A program made the translations under genes and the position numbers. Shown here one piece after another: positions 62,401-64,000 of a DNA stretch of 64,000 nt. The stretch lies in NCBI GenBank assembly GCA_958496175.1, contig OY292275.1, positions 21,987,001 to 22,051,000 of the forward strand, in the 5' to 3' direction. Each line of letters opens with the position of its first letter. The first letter of the stretch is position 1. The notes under the pieces were generated by a model, which was not told the DNA's origin, made no database searches, and worked only from the letters and a program-made list of their open reading frames with translations. Source of the stretch: Sisyra terminalis. Lineage: Eukaryota > Arthropoda > Insecta > Neuroptera > Sisyridae.

Positions 62401-63522
62401 TATATGGAGTGCATGTATATCTTCCTTGATGATTTTGGTTAACTCGTGTGAATAGCAATGACCCGTTATTCATTATTACAATGTCTTTTGTTTGATAAGG
62501 CTCAAGAAGTCGCTTGTCTTTGGTCCACGTAACGTACTGTAGAGGAGGATTAGCCTTTATATAACATTGAACAACACCAGCTAAACGAAAAGGTAAATAC
62601 TGGATTGTAGGTGTAAATGTTACTTTTGCTGGATCTAAAAATAAAAATAATAAAAGACACATTAGTTTTAAAAAGATATTGGTTTTACTAGTGATATACT
62701 TTGATATGAAAAAATGTGACACTTACATTCTACATTTAAGTAGGCAGATGCAGATTGAGGTTCACCAATACCATTTGTTACTTCACAGAGATATTGTCCG
62801 GAATCATCAGCACTAACGGGATTGATCACAAGCGAGCCGTCACGTCGAATCATAACTCTTGTTTCCAAAGCTGCTACTTCTTTAACAGGAGCTCCTTCTC
62901 GAAACCATTTAACTGTTACATTGCCCGGCAAAGCTTTTGCTTCGCAGGAAAATTGCACTTTTTCACCTTCTAATTTTGTTTGATTAGTCGGAGGAACCAT
63001 GATAATTGCTCCCCCAGCAATAATCACTCTGGCAGTATGTGAAATTTGCCCCTCACCATTTCTAGCTATGCAAGTATAATCGCCTATATCCTCATGTCGA
63101 ATGTTCGACATTCGTAATTCAGTACCATCATTAAAAATGCCAATTGTCGCTGAGGGTTCTACAGGATTAGCGTCTTTGTACCAAAGGATTTCTGGTGAGG
63201 GGGTGCCTTCAGCCTGACAGATGAGGATATTCGCATCGCCCAAATTGACATATATAACATCTTCAGGCGTGCTGATAAATCTAGGTGGGGCATGAACGTC
63301 AAGATGAAACCAGGTACCATTTTTATTAGGATTGGGAGAGCGATTAAGGAACACCACTTTACACTCGTACCACCCTTGGTCGGACTCACGAATGTTGGTC
63401 AAGTTAAGTGATGCAGCGCCGTAGGGCGAGTCGTGTGACACCCTTGAGACGCGTCCTTCATACCCTTCGCCACTGTGGGTTGGATAACTGTCGTACCAGA
63501 TGTATATGGGAATCTCCTGTCC
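56469..63522 (-). CDS. tutl: Turtle (IgSF9-family cell adhesion protein), 3' two thirds
   Basis: Exons deduced: 62727-63522 (second half of Ig1, Ig2, Ig3), 61780-62634 (Ig4, Ig5, FN3-1), 61596-61673 or 61182-61262, 60868-61053 and 60077-60304 (FN3-2, membrane helix), 59936-60017, and 56469-57879 (cytoplasmic tail, TAA). Phases agree throughout. Identity is very high to Drosophila turtle as I recall it, for example SLNLTNIRESDQGWYECKVV, MVPPTNQTKLEGEKV, KPGPPRNLTV and VKHKAITAGVVGGILFFIV. Turtle acts at neuronal membranes in axon branching, dendrite self-avoidance and photoreceptor axon tiling. The membrane helix is followed by CNKRKRRKQEK and NMVACRITDTRN. The tail has NWIWPRDRCRSGS, a RAPDGRFVL block and Pro runs (PPPPAP, PPPPPM) suited to SH3/EVH1 binding. 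The 5' exons (leader, first Ig1 half) are outside the window. Confidence 0.93.
59545..59827 (-). other. Candidate alternative exon in the last-but-one turtle intron
   Basis: A good acceptor (TTGTTCCCTCTGTAG, ending at 59828) opens a frame of about 93 codons in the phase required after the 59936-60017 exon. It starts K-TVESESYRDYESVFIIPG and ends at a stop at 59545. Internal donors exist (GTAAGAG at about 59753) but none found by eye rejoins the tail exon in phase. It could be an alternative short C-terminus or chance. Confidence 0.25.
61182..61262 (-). other. tutl: Turtle alternative exon 2 (81 nt)
   Basis: Flanked by TTTCCAG and GTATTG. It encodes 27 residues, DVFDLSIIIFPTDSTGATLI and onward, and enters and leaves in phase 1, so it can be skipped or swapped freely. 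It lies in the linker between the two FN3 domains, where Drosophila turtle has a segment of similar length. Confidence 0.7.
61596..61673 (-). other. tutl: Turtle alternative exon 1 (78 nt)
   Basis: Flanked by CTAACAG and GTAAGA. It encodes 26 residues starting DVGEPQQISITPTPSDKVFQ, same entry and exit phase as the 81-nt exon, and likewise starts Asp-Val. Confidence 0.7.
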
Positions 63523-64000
63523 CTTGAAATAAGCAAAAGACAAATCATAGCTATTGATATATATTCCTCATGGGCACATCGGTTTCGATGGCCACTTTAC
63601 ATTGCAGCTATAACTGCAGAATGCACGTGCGTCATGCCACTTTTAAATCTTTTCTGAATCATTTTATGTAGTTTTTCTACATTTTTTAATAAACTGGTAA
63701 GATCTATACAACGTTAGCATGCAATTAAGTGAAACGCGATTTAATAGTCATGCAACTACTTGTAACATACATAAGTGCAATTATTATAGGTACGATATAT
63801 TTAGGATAGTTCCATTATTGATTGTGGCTTTCTGGATATAAATATTTTTCCGGCCAGGGACAATCGATTTCAATGTTCCGTTTTCTATTTTTCTTCGTTG
63901 AATATTTGCATAAGAAAAGTACAATAGACGTTTGAAAATTTTATGTATAAAGAATTTTCAAGAAAATTAATTTTCTAAGAATGAAAAGAAATCTTTTTAC
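63523..64000 (-). other. Turtle intron (upstream exons outside window)
   Basis: Non-coding sequence upstream of the first visible turtle exon. The exon carrying the first half of Ig1 is not found here. Confidence 0.6.

Noticed and set aside
1..64000. Prokaryotic-type systems (CRISPR, operons, prophage), tRNA or rRNA genes
   Set aside because: Gene structures are eukaryotic with introns; no regularly spaced repeats, and no tRNA or rRNA sequence was recognised by eye.

Overview
This is an AT-rich nuclear window from an insect. Genes are multi-exon with short GT-AG introns, large intergenic spaces hold decayed transposons, and several proteins can be assigned to animal families: turtle (tutl, IgSF9 family), AKAP10, GPR143/Oa1 and HAPSTR1 (C16orf72). 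The turtle fragments match the Drosophila protein closely as I recall it, which supports an insect source. I cannot name the species.

Layout. 1-20.3 kb is a gene desert with fold-back elements, a hAT MITE with a perfect 8-bp target duplication, a dead non-LTR reverse transcriptase and a diverged palindrome/tandem array. 20.3-28.8 kb is a compact housekeeping block: HAPSTR1 (minus) and AKAP10 (plus) are head to head across about 0.6 kb, and AKAP10 is tail to tail with a six-exon GPR143-type receptor (minus). At 32.8 kb lies a clear terminal coding exon of an unidentified membrane protein. 34.5-35.4 kb is a Helitron relic.

From 36.8 to 51.6 kb, all on the minus strand, are five small genes whose predicted proteins end in the same 17-residue module, C-x2-[GN]-x2-[RY]-D-[RF]-x-G-x-C-R-x2-[FW]. 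Its spacing equals that of the growth-blocking peptide (GBP/ENF, stress-responsive peptide) cytokines of insects. Three of the five have a signal peptide; in the other two it may lie on an unseen exon. Inside the cluster sits a 561-aa secreted Pro/Gly-repeat glycoprotein whose domain order resembles vertebrate prion protein, with two perfect CRE palindromes upstream. I consider the GBP-like cluster the most interesting system here.

52-56 kb holds a MULE/SWIM relic and otherwise no recognisable gene. 56.5-63.5 kb is the 3' two thirds of turtle on the minus strand, from the second half of Ig1 through Ig5, two fibronectin III domains, the membrane helix and a 470-codon cytoplasmic exon. It includes two equal-sized, phase-compatible exons that look mutually exclusive. 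Its 5' exons lie beyond the right edge.

Exon borders were deduced by eye from splice consensus, reading phase and remembered homologues. They add up to open frames in HAPSTR1 (240 aa), AKAP10 (586 aa) and GPR143 (363 aa).
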